A DNA stretch of 50,048 nt from an uncultured Gammaproteobacteria bacterium. Lineage in GTDB: Bacteria; Pseudomonadota; Gammaproteobacteria; Pseudomonadales; Pseudomonadaceae. The stretch spans positions 1 to 50,048 of the forward strand of contig CALZAE010000010.1 in NCBI GenBank assembly GCA_945612235.1, written 5' to 3'. Position numbers and translations under genes: made by a program. The notes under the pieces are model-generated. The model was not told the DNA's origin and did not search any database. It saw only the letters and a list, made by a program, of their open reading frames with translations. Shown here one piece after another: positions 28,197 to 38,051 of this stretch; within the stretch, counting starts at the first letter, position 1, and each line of letters starts with the position of its first letter.

Positions 28197-29532
28197 TGCG
28201 CTTGCTGCCAGACATATGTAAAGCCAATAAACCCACGCACTGCTGTTCTAAGAGCTGCACCACACCTTTACTGCGCGCACTGAGAATGCTGTGCAAAAAC
28301 AACAAAGGAATAGCAACCACCAAACCTTCAACCGTGGTCACCAATGCCTGCGAGATACCATCAGCCATGAGGCGTGAGTCACCGCCACCGCTTTGCGTAA
28401 TGGCCTGGAAGGTAATAATCATACCGGTCACCGTACCCAGCAGACCCAGTAAAGGTGCCACTGCAGCCAGTAATTTCAATAAACCTTGGCCTTTTTCCAG
28501 CTGCGGCACTTCTTGCATTACCGCTTCATCGAGCTTGAGCTCTAAGGTTTCTAAGTCAGTTAACTTGGGGTTAGGTCCTAACACACTGAGTACACGGCCC
28601 AGCGGGTTATCTTGCGTGGGCGTGGATAAATTGCGCATTTGCACACGCACGCTGCGCAATACTTGCATTAAACCGAGCAAACGCCATGCCGCTAACAAGA
28701 AACCAAACACACCCAACGCGACAATAACCCAACCAACTAAGCCACCTTGGCGTAAGCGATCAAGGATTGATGGTTTGCGCTGCAATTGTTCAATCAATGA
28801 GCCACGTGTGGGATCGATGGGCAGCACAACAGCTGCGTCACTACTGCTTGCCCATTGTTTGACCTGGCTTAGCCCTGCAGGCTGCTTAGGTAACGCACGA
28901 AACGCATTATCACCTTCACTGAAGGTTAAAAAGGCATCCGTGGTATAGGCTGAGAAGGGTCCGACACGCAATACATCCTGCCTGGTGCGCTCACCATCGG
29001 CACCAATCACTGGTAAGGCCACCCGTTCAACACGACCGGTCGCCGTCATATCTTCTAAAATAGTAAGCCAAAAGCTCTCAATTTGCGCTGCCTTAGGTAG
29101 CGTGCGGCCTTTAGATAAACGCTCCAGCTCAGCAATGCGCTCAGGGTACTGCACATTAAGCAAACTACTGCGCCATTGACCGGCCAAATCCCCCGCACTT
29201 TGGCGTACCACAGTAAAGAGCTCGCCTAACTCACCCGACTGTTGTTTGAGCAATTTTTCTTGGTCAGCCAACTCTTGCTCGTTAGCCGTAAAGGTCGACT
29301 TGAGCGCTGCAGCACGGGACTCTTGCTTAGCGAGCGCTTGCTTGGCTTGCGCTAAGAGTTGGGCTTGCTGATTGCGTGATTGTAAAAACTGTTGCTCACG
29401 CTCTTGCATCAACTGCTCTTCAGCGCCCTTTTCGCTGCGAATACGCTCGAGCAATTGATCAGGCGTTAAAGTATTGGCTTGTACGACACAGCTCAACATC
29501 AAGCCACTGATTATCCATAACAACGGCTTCAT
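28189..29532 (-). CDS. ttpC: TtpC-like MotA/TolQ/ExbB protein with periplasmic coiled coil
   Basis: A 447-residue TtpC homologue. In Vibrio TtpC is required for TonB2 function and is thought to link ExbB2/ExbD2/TonB2 across the periplasm. A signal peptide (about 1-19) leads into a coiled-coil segment (about 25-110, rich in Gln, Glu and Ala), a DUF-type middle domain, a membrane helix near 260-285 and a C-terminal MotA/TolQ/ExbB channel domain (VAPLLGLLGTVTGMIITFQA). Length fits the family. It overlaps the DUF3450 gene by 4 bases and exbB by 8. Confidence 0.9.
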   Translation of the reverse strand: MKPLLWIISGLMLSCVVQANTLTPDQLLERIRSEKGAEEQLMQEREQQFLQSRNQQAQLLAQAKQALAKQESRAAALKSTFTANEQELADQEKLLKQQSGELGELFTVVRQSAGDLAGQWRSSLLNVQYPERIAELERLSKGRTLPKAAQIESFWLTILEDMTATGRVERVALPVIGADGERTRQDVLRVGPFSAYTTDAFLTFSEGDNAFRALPKQPAGLSQVKQWASSSDAAVVLPIDPTRGSLIEQLQRKPSILDRLRQGGLVGWVIVALGVFGFLLAAWRLLGLMQVLRSVRVQMRNLSTPTQDNPLGRVLSVLGPNPKLTDLETLELKLDEAVMQEVPQLEKGQGLLKLLAAVAPLLGLLGTVTGMIITFQAITQSGGGDSRLMADGISQALVTTVEGLVVAIPLLFLHSILSARSKGVVQLLEQQCVGLLALHMSGSKRSE

Positions 29533-30299
29533 GGTTGCTGCTCCAATGCTAAAGTTTTAATCGGCAGCTCTAACCAATCTGCTGTTTTTTGTTGGCGCGC
29601 AATGGCGATGGCTTTTTGCAGTGGGCGGCGCACATTGTTATCGAGGGTCTGCCAAGTCTGGCTCTGCGCATTCCAGTAGCCGCTTTCATGGCCATTAGGT
29701 GTTTGGTAATACAGCATGGCGCGCCCCACTCGCAGAAACTCAACGCTGCGCTGTGCTTCGCCTTCACCGAGTTCGCCGCGCCAGGCTTCTAAGGTGTAAC
29801 CGTAATCACTTTCAATTTGGTAAGCCTCGAGGATGCGACGATATTTTTCCGCCATACTGACATCTGCCCGCGGCATCAACTCTTGTAAAGTGGCTAAACG
29901 GTCGGAACGCTCTTGCGGCAAAAATGGCACATCGGCTTGAATAAACTCAGCTAATACTTCCACCATACGGCGCATTTGCGGCATCACTGCAGCTTCGCTT
30001 TCTTGCAGCGCATCGATTTGTTCTTGATAGCTAAGCAACTCTTGGTGTTGTGCACCAATCAGCTCATCAACTTGATCGTTATAGCCTTCCAGCGCTTTAG
30101 CTTTGGCTAAGGTAGTGCTGTACTCTTCAAGCATCGCTTGGCTGGCATCATCGAGACGTTCAATGCGTTTTTGCGAACTTTGCGCGGTTTGGCTGAGTTG
30201 TTCACTGGCGCTGAGTGCTTGCTCAACAGTTGCAGCACTAATAACGGGACTCACCACCACACAACACAAAAGTAGTGAGCGCAAAGTTGTTGCTTGCAT
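29529..30299 (-). CDS. DUF3450 periplasmic coiled-coil protein, first gene of the TonB2-type operon
   Basis: A 256-residue DUF3450 protein with a signal peptide (about 1-22). Residues 30-110 form a long coiled coil, followed by the conserved FIQADVPFLPQERSDRLATL block and a globular C-terminal part containing FLRVGRAMLYYQTPNG. This family almost always precedes TtpC in TonB2-type loci; its exact job is not established. It overlaps ttpC by 4 bases. A Fur-type box and promoter lie 32-73 bases upstream. Confidence 0.9.
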   Translation of the reverse strand: MQATTLRSLLLCCVVVSPVISAATVEQALSASEQLSQTAQSSQKRIERLDDASQAMLEEYSTTLAKAKALEGYNDQVDELIGAQHQELLSYQEQIDALQESEAAVMPQMRRMVEVLAEFIQADVPFLPQERSDRLATLQELMPRADVSMAEKYRRILEAYQIESDYGYTLEAWRGELGEGEAQRSVEFLRVGRAMLYYQTPNGHESGYWNAQSQTWQTLDNNVRRPLQKAIAIARQQKTADWLELPIKTLALEQQP

Positions 30300-30330
30300 G
30301 AATACGGATTCCTTAATTTAGATAGCTAGC

Positions 30331-30372
30331 ACTAATAGCAATCATTATCATCTTCAGACTGTAACAAATCAA
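30331..30372 (-). promoter_or_regulatory. Fur box overlapping the promoter of the TonB2-type operon
   Basis: On the minus strand a TTGATT -35 (complement of 30367-30372), a 17-base spacer and a GATAAT -10 (complement of 30344-30349) precede the DUF3450 gene. Bases 30331-30349 match the 19-bp Fur consensus at 14 positions, including an unbroken AATCATTATC, and overlap the -10. Iron repression through Fur is the clear prediction. Confidence 0.75.
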
Positions 30373-30486
30373 GCCCTGCGAGAACTTAAATAGGTTATAC
30401 AGTTACAAAAAGAGGATACCTTACGCCACACGCCCTTTGTTAAGCGCATCAACGACTCACTTATAACTGTTGCAATATGCGGTATA

Positions 30487-30492
30487 TATAAT
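30487..30492 (+). promoter_or_regulatory. Consensus -10 (TATAAT) upstream of cydD
   Basis: A perfect TATAAT lies about 118 bases before the proposed cydD start. The -35 position shows no good match, so the promoter may need an activator. No Anr/FNR box was found here. The rest of the 30300-30609 gap holds only the Fur promoter on the other strand. Confidence 0.4.
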
Positions 30493-30609
30493 CTCAAGAG
30501 CGCACCGGACAACATGTCGCACCAGTTTAAGCCTCTGTTATGCGACTATTAAGACATATTCATGCTGTGCTGCACCCCTTTAACCCTCAGCCGAGATCAT
30601 TTTATCCCT

Positions 30610-32361
30610 ATGGTTAAATCAGTCGATAACACCCAAGAGCATTCTGAACAACAACTTAAGCGCCAGTTACGCACGCAGCTCAAACAGATTATTGCCCCTG
30701 AATCACCGCGCTTACGTTTAGCATTACTCTTTGCTGTACTGGGTGCGCTACTGTTTATTGGGCAAAGCTGGTTGCTGGCGCAGTTGTTTGTCGGACTGCT
30801 GGACAATGCCCAATCAGGTACTGATTTAACCACTGCCTTTAATAGCCGTTACGCCATTGCTTTAGCACTGTGCTTTACCCTGCGCCCGACTATGCAATAT
30901 GTGCGCGAACGTTTATCGCAAGCAGCCAGCCTCAGTGCACGCAAAGTCCTGCGTAAACGTTTGCTGGATACCTTAGCGGGATTAGGCCCTGAGCGGCAGA
31001 CACTGGGAGCCGATGGCGCACTCAGTACGCAATTGCTTGAACAGGTGGATGCCTTAGATGGCTATATCAGCCGCTATTATGTGCAACTGTATTTAGTATT
31101 GATTGTGCCCTTGCTGATTAGTATCGCGGCATTTTATTACAGTGCACTGGCGGCAAGTTTAATGTTATTGACGGCGCCCCTGGTGCCGCTGTTTATGATT
31201 CTGGTGGGTGGTGCGGCCAGTCGCAGCAGTCAGCAACAAATGGCCGCAATGAGCCAGCTCAGCAGCCGTTTTCTGGACTGGGTGCGCGGTATGCCGACCT
31301 TGCAGCATCTAAAAGCTACGGACCAAGCTCAGCATAACGTGGATATTTCAGCCTCGCAGTACCGCGACAGTACGATGAAAGTTCTGCGAATGGCCTTTCT
31401 TTCCGGTGCGGTTTTAGAGCTGTTTTCCTCGCTCGCCATTGCCTTGGTTGCCGTATATTTAGGTTTAGGTTTATTGGGAGTTTTACCCTGGGCTAAGGGC
31501 GTGATTCCTGTACCTTATGTGGGCGCACTATTTATTTTGCTCTTGGCTCCTGAGTTTTATGCACCGCTGCGTCAGCTAGGCAGTGATTATCACGCCAAAG
31601 CAGAAGCTGAAGGTGCAATTGAAGAGCTACTACCGTTACTGGAGCAACACAGCTGGCAGCACCCTGGCCAGCAACCCTTAACTCTGAATGCAGCCCCTGC
31701 GCTATCACTCAGTCAGGTCAGTATTACTGCACACAATCAGCGCTTACGTTTACCCCCTACTGATCTGCAGATTACTGCCGGCGAGCGTGTGGGTTTGCAT
31801 GGCGCAAGCGGTAGTGGCAAATCCAGCCTACTGTTAGCACTATTGGGCTTTATTGAGTACTCAGGTCGTATTGAGGTCAACCAGCAATCGCTACTGAATG
31901 TTAAGCGCAGTGATTGGCACAGTCAGCTCGGCTACTTATCACAACAACCTAACTTTAAACGCGGCAGCTTGGCGGACAACCTGCGTTTAGCCAAGCCAAG
32001 TGCCAGTGCGCAGCAGATGCTTGATGTACTGCGCGATGTGGACTTATTGTCTTTAGTTGAACAGTTGCCCCAGGGGTTAGAGACACCCTTAGGTGAGCGC
32101 GGCTTAGGTCTATCAGGTGGTCAGCTCAGTCGCTTAGCCATAGCGCAACTCTTGCTGCGTGATGCACATATATGGTTGCTGGATGAGCCCACTGCACATT
32201 TAGACCCAGATACCAGTGCGACAATTCATACTCTGCTGGAACGACTGAGCGCCGGCAAAACACTGATTTTAGTCAGCCATCAGTGGCAAGGTTTGGACTG
32301 GCTCGATCGCCATTTAGATTTACAAACTCTGCACTCGGAGCAGGAGCAGCCCTTATGCTAA
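30610..32361 (+). CDS. cydD: CydD subunit of the CydDC glutathione/cysteine exporter
   Basis: A 583-residue ABC half-transporter. CydDC exports glutathione and cysteine, or handles heme and reductant, and is needed for cytochrome bd assembly. The membrane domain has six helices (about 30-330); the nucleotide domain has Walker A GASGSGKSS, signature LSGGQLSRLAIAQ and Walker B WLLDEPTAHLD. Two in-frame ATGs (30562, 30610) lack good ribosome sites; the second is preferred because conserved CydD proteins start close to it. It overlaps cydC by 7 bases. No cydAB is in the window. Confidence 0.9.
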   Translation: MVKSVDNTQEHSEQQLKRQLRTQLKQIIAPESPRLRLALLFAVLGALLFIGQSWLLAQLFVGLLDNAQSGTDLTTAFNSRYAIALALCFTLRPTMQYVRERLSQAASLSARKVLRKRLLDTLAGLGPERQTLGADGALSTQLLEQVDALDGYISRYYVQLYLVLIVPLLISIAAFYYSALAASLMLLTAPLVPLFMILVGGAASRSSQQQMAAMSQLSSRFLDWVRGMPTLQHLKATDQAQHNVDISASQYRDSTMKVLRMAFLSGAVLELFSSLAIALVAVYLGLGLLGVLPWAKGVIPVPYVGALFILLLAPEFYAPLRQLGSDYHAKAEAEGAIEELLPLLEQHSWQHPGQQPLTLNAAPALSLSQVSITAHNQRLRLPPTDLQITAGERVGLHGASGSGKSSLLLALLGFIEYSGRIEVNQQSLLNVKRSDWHSQLGYLSQQPNFKRGSLADNLRLAKPSASAQQMLDVLRDVDLLSLVEQLPQGLETPLGERGLGLSGGQLSRLAIAQLLLRDAHIWLLDEPTAHLDPDTSATIHTLLERLSAGKTLILVSHQWQGLDWLDRHLDLQTLHSEQEQPLC

Positions 32362-34007
32362 AGCCTATTCGTTTACGCACTTTATTACGCAGCCGCCAAG
32401 CCAGTTGGAACTTAGCTTTATTGCTGGGTGCTTTAACTTTGTTTTCAGCCATTGCTTTGCTGGCCACTTCTGGCTGGTTTATTACTGCATCAGCCATTGC
32501 TGGATTGGTGATGGCCAGTTCTTTCACCTTCGACTATTTTCGCCCTGCTGCTTTGATCCGCTTATTTGCTATTGTGCGTACTGCTGGGCGCTATGGTGAG
32601 CGCTTAGCCTCACACCACGCAACTTTATCTTTACTGAAAGATTTACGCAGCCAAGTGTTTCGCGCCTTAACTTTACGTACCACGCCGCTTAACCAAGACA
32701 GCACCGGTACTGCAGCCACCATGCACCGTCTGGTGGCTGATATTGACCGCTTGGATCGCTTTCCACTGCAATTTTTAGCCCCTTGGTTATGGGCTGTATT
32801 AATAGTGGCCCTGTACCTAGGCTTTGCTTTTTGGCTAGAACCAACACTTGCTTTCGCTGCCAGCGCAGGTTTATTGAGCGCATTGCTATTGATCCCTGCT
32901 TTAGGTTTTTGGCGCGGGCGCACCTTAGCCCTTAATGATGTACAAGCGGCCGAGTTACGCCGCGAACATTTTTTAGAGTCTTTATCGCTGCTGACCTCAC
33001 TGACCCTATGGCAAAGCTGGCAAGCACAACAACGCGATACGTTGCAGGCTGATGAACACTATCAAGAGCAGCAGCATCAACAGCAACAATTGATCAGCTT
33101 ATTAGGATTATTACAGCAGTTAGCCTTAGCACTCAGCTTAGGCTGTCTGTTGTGGGCCGGTGTGCCATTGGTGGCTACGGGAGCCATTAGCGTACCTTGG
33201 TTATTGGCAGCTGCTTTGGCTTTACTTGGCATCCATGAAGCATTAGTACCACTGGCTGGCAGCTTTATTGGTTTAGGCCAGAGCCAAGCGGCGCGTGATC
33301 GTATCAATCAACTGATGGAGCTTGAGTCACTGGCAAGTGCATCTAGCACCGAGTCGGATAAGCCACGCCCAAGCGGGCCATTTCAGTTACAAGCTCAAGC
33401 CCTCAGTGCACGCATTCCTGGCGCGTTAAACGGCCCGCACAATATTGATATTGATGTGCGCAGCGGGCAAGTGCTGATGATTACCGGTGCATCAGGCATT
33501 GGTAAAACCACACTGCTCAAGGTGTTAGCCAAGCAACTGCAACACAGCAGCGGGGATTACCTGATTAATCAGCGCCCTGCCGCACACTGGCAACTGGACG
33601 ACTGCATAGGTTACTTGCCGCAGCAATTGGATATTTTCGATCGCAGCTTGGCTGGTAATTTACGCCTGGCTGATCCTAAGGCCAGTGATGAGCAACTCTG
33701 GCAAGTGTTAACCGATGTAGCATTAGCCGACTGGGCGCGCGAGCAAAATGGTTTAGATACGGCGCTGGGTGAGTACGGTGCGCAAATCTCCGGCGGGCAA
33801 GCTCGGCGCGTCGCCTTGGCGCGCTTATTATTAGCGCAGCGTCCTATCCTACTAGTCGACGAACCTTTTGCCGGCCTTGATCAAGCCAGTAGTGAGCAGG
33901 TGTTGCGCGCTTTACGTCAGCGCCAAGCCAACGGCATTTTGATTATTGTCAGCCACCAAGTCATGGATATTCCAGACGCGCAGCACTTGCATTTATCTGC
34001 TCAGTGA
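32355..34007 (+). CDS. cydC: CydC subunit of the CydDC exporter
   Basis: A 550-residue ABC half-transporter, partner of CydD. The opening helix LLLGALTLFSAIALLATSGW followed by FITASAIAG is characteristic of CydC, as is the LIRLFAIVRTAGRYGERL loop. The nucleotide domain has Walker A GASGIGKTT, signature ISGGQARRVALARLLL and Walker B LLVDEPFAGLD. Longer in-frame starts exist inside cydD, but the ATG at 32355 has AGGAG at 32342-32346. The C-terminal HQVMDIPDAQHLHL closes the ABC domain normally. Confidence 0.93.
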   Translation: MLKPIRLRTLLRSRQASWNLALLLGALTLFSAIALLATSGWFITASAIAGLVMASSFTFDYFRPAALIRLFAIVRTAGRYGERLASHHATLSLLKDLRSQVFRALTLRTTPLNQDSTGTAATMHRLVADIDRLDRFPLQFLAPWLWAVLIVALYLGFAFWLEPTLAFAASAGLLSALLLIPALGFWRGRTLALNDVQAAELRREHFLESLSLLTSLTLWQSWQAQQRDTLQADEHYQEQQHQQQQLISLLGLLQQLALALSLGCLLWAGVPLVATGAISVPWLLAAALALLGIHEALVPLAGSFIGLGQSQAARDRINQLMELESLASASSTESDKPRPSGPFQLQAQALSARIPGALNGPHNIDIDVRSGQVLMITGASGIGKTTLLKVLAKQLQHSSGDYLINQRPAAHWQLDDCIGYLPQQLDIFDRSLAGNLRLADPKASDEQLWQVLTDVALADWAREQNGLDTALGEYGAQISGGQARRVALARLLLAQRPILLVDEPFAGLDQASSEQVLRALRQRQANGILIIVSHQVMDIPDAQHLHLSAQ

Positions 34008-34011
34008 TAGA

Positions 34012-34056
34012 TTAAAACAAGCCGCTCTGCTCAGATTCGTCAGGGGTCTGAGCGGC
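34012..34056 (-). terminator. Minus-strand hairpin overlapping the end of the DUF1289 gene
   Basis: GCCGCTC...AGA (34021-34035) pairs with TCTGAGCGGC (34047-34056), a 10-bp stem with a bulge. On the minus strand it is followed by TTGTTTTAA. It lies inside the last codons of the gene. Confidence 0.4.
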
Positions 34057-34266
34057 ATTGTGTGAGGCAGCTGCTTTAGCTTTAAGAACCCGCAGTTGAC
34101 GTTGCTGACATAAACGCACTACCTGACGCTTATCAGTATCGCTGAACTGCAGCCAATACAAGCGCTCATCGCGTGAACGAAAACAGCCTTTGCAGTAACC
34201 TTTATTATTAGCTTCGCACACACCAATACAAGGACTGGGAATTTCAAAAAACTCAAGCTGCTGCAT
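34012..34266 (-). CDS. DUF1289 cysteine-rich small protein
   Basis: An 84-residue DUF1289 protein. The family's four-cysteine signature is present: PCIGVC then YCKGCFRSRDERLYWL, consistent with a metal or Fe-S site, followed by a basic helix and a polar tail. The function is unknown. It is convergent with cydC (4 bases apart) and divergent from the nrdA operon, 362 bases away. Confidence 0.85.
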   Translation of the reverse strand: MQQLEFFEIPSPCIGVCEANNKGYCKGCFRSRDERLYWLQFSDTDKRQVVRLCQQRQLRVLKAKAAASHNAAQTPDESEQSGLF

Positions 34267-34483
34267 AAAACGGCCTTCACCCTAAAAACACATCAAACCA
34301 GTCTCTTGACTCAGCTGCTGGTTACTTTTCAAACAACTTTCAACACACCTTTATCTAGCTGCTTAAAATCTAAAATACAAGCTAAATATTTTTTAAAATC
34401 ACTTGATTTTTCGCAAGCGCATACAGGATGCGGCGTTAGGCTGATGCATTAAAAAACCCAGCCTGCAGAGCGCTTTTGATAGG

Positions 34484-34546
34484 TTGATATTCACCACCCA
34501 ATACCCTATATTGCGTCTCGCTCTGCAAAAAAACACTATATAGTGT
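34484..34546 (+). promoter_or_regulatory. nrdA promoter with paired NrdR boxes
   Basis: A near-consensus promoter, TTGATA (34484-34489), 17-base spacer, TATATT (34507-34512). Two NrdR-type boxes lie 30 bases apart: ACCCTATATTGCGT (34503-34516), overlapping the -10, and the perfect palindrome ACACTATATAGTGT (34533-34546), just after the start site. This is the standard repressor arrangement for ribonucleotide reductase operons. The remainder of the 34267-34628 gap shows no gene. Confidence 0.85.
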
Positions 34547-34628
34547 GTTTTCAACCGCAAAGCCGCACTACATCAGTACTCGTAATTATTCAACCCCTAT
34601 TGCACACAAATACCGTAAGGATCTCACT

Positions 34629-36905
34629 ATGACAGACTTTAACGCCATCAAAGTAACCAAGCGCGATGGTCGCCAGGAACCGATCGAATTGGATAAGATT
34701 CATCGTGTTCTTGATTGGGCTGCGATGGGGTTAAAGAATGTCTCAGTATCGCAAGTTGAATTAAAATCGCATATTCAGTTTTACAATGGTATCCGCACTA
34801 AAGATATCCATGAAACCATTATTAAAGCCGCCGCCGATTTGATTTCTGAAGACACTCCAGACTATCAGTATCTCGCTGCGCGTTTAGCGATTTTCCACTT
34901 GCGCAAGATTGCTTACGGTGAGTTTGAACCACCGCACCTCTTTGATCACGTCACCAAGCTGACCGCAGAAGAGCGTTACGACAGCCATATTCTACGTGAT
35001 TACGATAAAGCTGAGTTTGATGAACTCAACGAATATATCGATCACGGCCGTGACATGTCCTTCTCTTACGCTGCAGTAAAGCAGCTAGAAGGTAAGTACC
35101 TGGTGCAGAACCGTGTTACTAAAGAAGTCTACGAAAGCCCACAGATGCTGTATATCTTAATTGGTATGTGCCTGTTTGCGGATTATCCAAAAGCCACGCG
35201 CTTGGATTACGTAAAGCGCTTCTATGATGCGATTTCACTGTTTAAGTTATCCTTGCCAACGCCTATTATGGCGGGTGTACGGACACCTTCACGCCAGTTC
35301 AGCTCCTGCGTACTGATTGAGTGCGGCGACAGCTTGGATTCGATCAGCGCCACCACTTCAGCCATTGTAAAATACGTTTCTCTGCGTGCTGGGATTGGTA
35401 TTAACGCCGGTCGTATTCGCGCAGTGGGCAGCCCGATCCGTGGCGGTGAAGCACAGCACACGGGCTGTATTCCTTTCTTCAAGCTGTTCCAGGCCGCAGT
35501 TAAATCCTGCTCACAAGGCGGTGTGCGTGGCGGTGCAGCAACCCTGTTCTACCCGATGTGGCACTTGGAAGTTGAATCCCTGCTGGTTCTGAAAAACAAC
35601 CGTGGTGTTGAAGAAAACCGCGTGCGTCACATGGACTACGGTGTGCAGTTGAATAAACTGATGTACCAGCGCCTGATTCAAGGCGGTAAGATTACCTTAT
35701 TCTCGCCACACGAAGTGCCTGGCCTCTACGAAGCATTTTTTGCTGACCAAGCAGAATTTGAACGTTTGTATGTTAAGTACGAAGCCGATGAAAGCATTCG
35801 CAAGCGCTCTCTGCCTGCCGTTGAACTGTTCTCCCTGATGATGCAAGAACGTGCCAGCACTGGTCGTATCTATATTCAGAACGTTGACCACTGCAATACC
35901 CACAGCCCGTTTGACCCTGCGGTAGCGCCGATTCGTCAGTCCAACCTGTGCTTGGAAATTGCTTTACCAACCAGTCCGCTGGAAAACATCAACGAAACCG
36001 ATAAAGAAATCGCGCTCTGTACTTTATCCGCCTTTAACCTCGGCGCGATTGATAGCCTCGATGAGCTGGAAGAATTAGCAGACTTAGCCGTCCGAGCGTT
36101 GGACTCATTGCTGACCTACCAAGACTACCCGCTGGAAGCTGCGCGTAACGCAACCATGAAGCGCCGCACTCTGGGTGTGGGCGTGATTAACTTTGCTTAC
36201 TACTTGGCTAAAAACGGTCTGAAGTACTCTGACGGTTCAGCCAATGCGCTGACTCACCGTACTTTTGAAGCCATTCAGTACTACCTGCTTAAAGCATCTA
36301 ACAATCTGTCCAAAGAATTTGGCCCCTGTACCGCATTTGATGAAACTACTTATGCGCAAGGTATCTTGCCAATTGATACCTACAAAAAAGATTTAGATGT
36401 GATCTGTAGCGAACCACTGCATTTAGACTGGGAAACCTTGCGCACTGATATCGTTAAACACGGTCTGCGCAACTCTACCCTGTCCTCGTTGATGCCTTCG
36501 GAAACCTCAAGCCAGATTTCCAACGCCACCAACGGTATTGAGCCGCCACGCGGCCTAGTAACCATCAAACAATCGAAAGACGGCATTCTGAAACAAGTGG
36601 TGCCGGGTTATGACGAGCTTAAAGACAAGTACGAATTACTCTGGAGCATGCCCAATAACGAAGGTTATTTACACCTAGTGGGCATCATGCAGAAGTTTGT
36701 TGACCAAGCCATTTCTGCTAACACCAACTACGACCCACAGCGCTTTGACGGTGGTCGGGTACCCATGCAGCAGCTACTTAAAGACTTGCTGACTGCTTAC
36801 AAGTTTGGTCTAAAAACACTGTATTACCAAAACACGCGTGATGGCGCTGATGATAGCCAAAGCGATATGGAAGATGATTGCGCTGGTGGCGCCTGCAAGA
36901 TTTAA
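34629..36905 (+). CDS. nrdA: Class Ia ribonucleotide reductase alpha subunit, E. coli type
   Basis: A 758-residue class Ia RNR large subunit that reduces NDPs to dNDPs. It has a single N-terminal ATP-cone (about 5-95, VTKRDGRQEPIELDKIHRVL). Active-site cysteines are C227 (FSSCVLIECGDS), the NLCLEIALP and LCTLSAFNLG segments, and the C-terminal relay pair C751 and C756 (DDCAGGACKI); radical-transfer tyrosines are in KTLYYQNTRDG. It resembles E. coli NrdA closely, not the roughly 960-residue multi-cone NrdA recalled for P. aeruginosa. An upstream in-frame extension to 34545 overlaps the NrdR box; the ATG at 34629 has AAGGA seven bases away. nrdB follows after 12 bases. Confidence 0.96.
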   Translation: MTDFNAIKVTKRDGRQEPIELDKIHRVLDWAAMGLKNVSVSQVELKSHIQFYNGIRTKDIHETIIKAAADLISEDTPDYQYLAARLAIFHLRKIAYGEFEPPHLFDHVTKLTAEERYDSHILRDYDKAEFDELNEYIDHGRDMSFSYAAVKQLEGKYLVQNRVTKEVYESPQMLYILIGMCLFADYPKATRLDYVKRFYDAISLFKLSLPTPIMAGVRTPSRQFSSCVLIECGDSLDSISATTSAIVKYVSLRAGIGINAGRIRAVGSPIRGGEAQHTGCIPFFKLFQAAVKSCSQGGVRGGAATLFYPMWHLEVESLLVLKNNRGVEENRVRHMDYGVQLNKLMYQRLIQGGKITLFSPHEVPGLYEAFFADQAEFERLYVKYEADESIRKRSLPAVELFSLMMQERASTGRIYIQNVDHCNTHSPFDPAVAPIRQSNLCLEIALPTSPLENINETDKEIALCTLSAFNLGAIDSLDELEELADLAVRALDSLLTYQDYPLEAARNATMKRRTLGVGVINFAYYLAKNGLKYSDGSANALTHRTFEAIQYYLLKASNNLSKEFGPCTAFDETTYAQGILPIDTYKKDLDVICSEPLHLDWETLRTDIVKHGLRNSTLSSLMPSETSSQISNATNGIEPPRGLVTIKQSKDGILKQVVPGYDELKDKYELLWSMPNNEGYLHLVGIMQKFVDQAISANTNYDPQRFDGGRVPMQQLLKDLLTAYKFGLKTLYYQNTRDGADDSQSDMEDDCAGGACKI

Positions 36906-36917
36906 GGGTGAATTTTT

Positions 36918-38051
36918 ATGAAATACAGCACTTTCTCACTGATTGATAACGATCAGCTCAAAGAACCAATGTTCTTTGGGCAGTCGGTTAACGTCGCGCG
37001 TTACGACCAACAAAAGTATCCTATTTTTGAGAAGTTGATTGAAAAACAACTGTCGTTTTTCTGGCGTCCTGAAGAAGTGGATGTGTCTCAAGATCGTACT
37101 GATTATCGCAATCTGCCCGATCATGAAAAACATATTTTCATCAGCAACCTAAAATATCAAACTCTGCTGGATTCCATTCAAGGTCGCAGCCCGAACGTGG
37201 CGTTCTTGCCTTTAGTGTCGATCCCCGAGTTAGAGACCTGGATTGAGACCTGGTCATTCTCTGAGACCATTCACTCGCGCTCTTATACGCATATTATTCG
37301 TAATATTGTCAATGATCCCGCGGTGGTGTTTGACGATATCATGCGTAACCAGCACATCATTGAACGCGCTGGTGATATCTCCAAGTACTACGATGACCTG
37401 ATCCATTACAGCATGCTGTATAACAAGTGCGGTCCAGGTACGCATACCCTGAATGGCAAAACCTACGAAGTCAGTTTGTTTGAGCTGAAGCGTAAACTGT
37501 ACTTGTGCATGATGAGCGTTAACGTCCTTGAAGCGATTCGTTTCTATGTCAGCTTTGCCTGCTCATTTGCCTTTGCTGAGCGCCGCTTGATGGAAGGTAA
37601 CGCAAAAATTATCCGCCTGATTGCCCGCGATGAAGCGCTGCACCTGACAGGTACTCAGCACATCATCAATATCATGCAAGACGGTCACGATGATCCAGAA
37701 ATGGCTGAAGTGGCGCGCTCCTGCTATGCCGAAAGCGTAGAAATCTTTAAGCATGCGGCACACCAAGAAAAAGAATGGGCCAAATACCTGTTCCAAGGTG
37801 GCTCAATGATTGGTTTAAACGAAGGAATTTTGAACCAGTACATTGAATACATCACCAACTTGCGCATGCATGCGGTGGGGCTAGAACCTGCGTTTAGCAA
37901 TGCTTCACACAACCCCATTCCATGGATTAACGCCTGGTTGGTGTCGGATAACGTACAGGTTGCACCACAAGAAGTAGAAGTCAGCTCCTACCTTGTTGGG
38001 CAAATCAACTCAGCTGTTTCTGCTGAGGACCTTGGCGATTTCGAGCTTTAA
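36918..38051 (+). CDS. nrdB: Class Ia ribonucleotide reductase beta subunit, E. coli type
   Basis: A 377-residue diiron-tyrosyl radical subunit. The ligands D85, E116 and H119 and the radical Y123 ([11 protein letters not shown]) align one residue off E. coli D84/E115/H118/Y122. Other blocks such as [20 protein letters not shown] and [20 protein letters not shown] are nearly those of E. coli. It is followed directly by a YfaE-type ferredoxin with no gap, which supports cluster maintenance of the same type. Confidence 0.97.
   Translation: MKYSTFSLIDNDQLKEPMFFGQSVNVARYDQQKYPIFEKLIEKQLSFFWRPEEVDVSQDRTDYRNLPDHEKHIFISNLKYQTLLDSIQGRSPNVAFLPLVSIPELETWIETWSFSETIHSRSYTHIIRNIVNDPAVVFDDIMRNQHIIERAGDISKYYDDLIHYSMLYNKCGPGTHTLNGKTYEVSLFELKRKLYLCMMSVNVLEAIRFYVSFACSFAFAERRLMEGNAKIIRLIARDEALHLTGTQHIINIMQDGHDDPEMAEVARSCYAESVEIFKHAAHQEKEWAKYLFQGGSMIGLNEGILNQYIEYITNLRMHAVGLEPAFSNASHNPIPWINAWLVSDNVQVAPQEVEVSSYLVGQINSAVSAEDLGDFEL

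Noticed and set aside
27941..28948. 335-residue plus-strand open frame antisense to exbB and ttpC
   Set aside because: Low-complexity Ser/Thr/Pro/Lys-rich translation with no family feature, fully covered by two well-supported genes on the other strand.
34403..34416. Anr/FNR-like TTGAT-TTTT-CGCAA upstream of nrdA
   Set aside because: Only eight of ten consensus bases match and it lies about 115 bases before the mapped-by-eye start; the NrdR boxes explain the promoter better.
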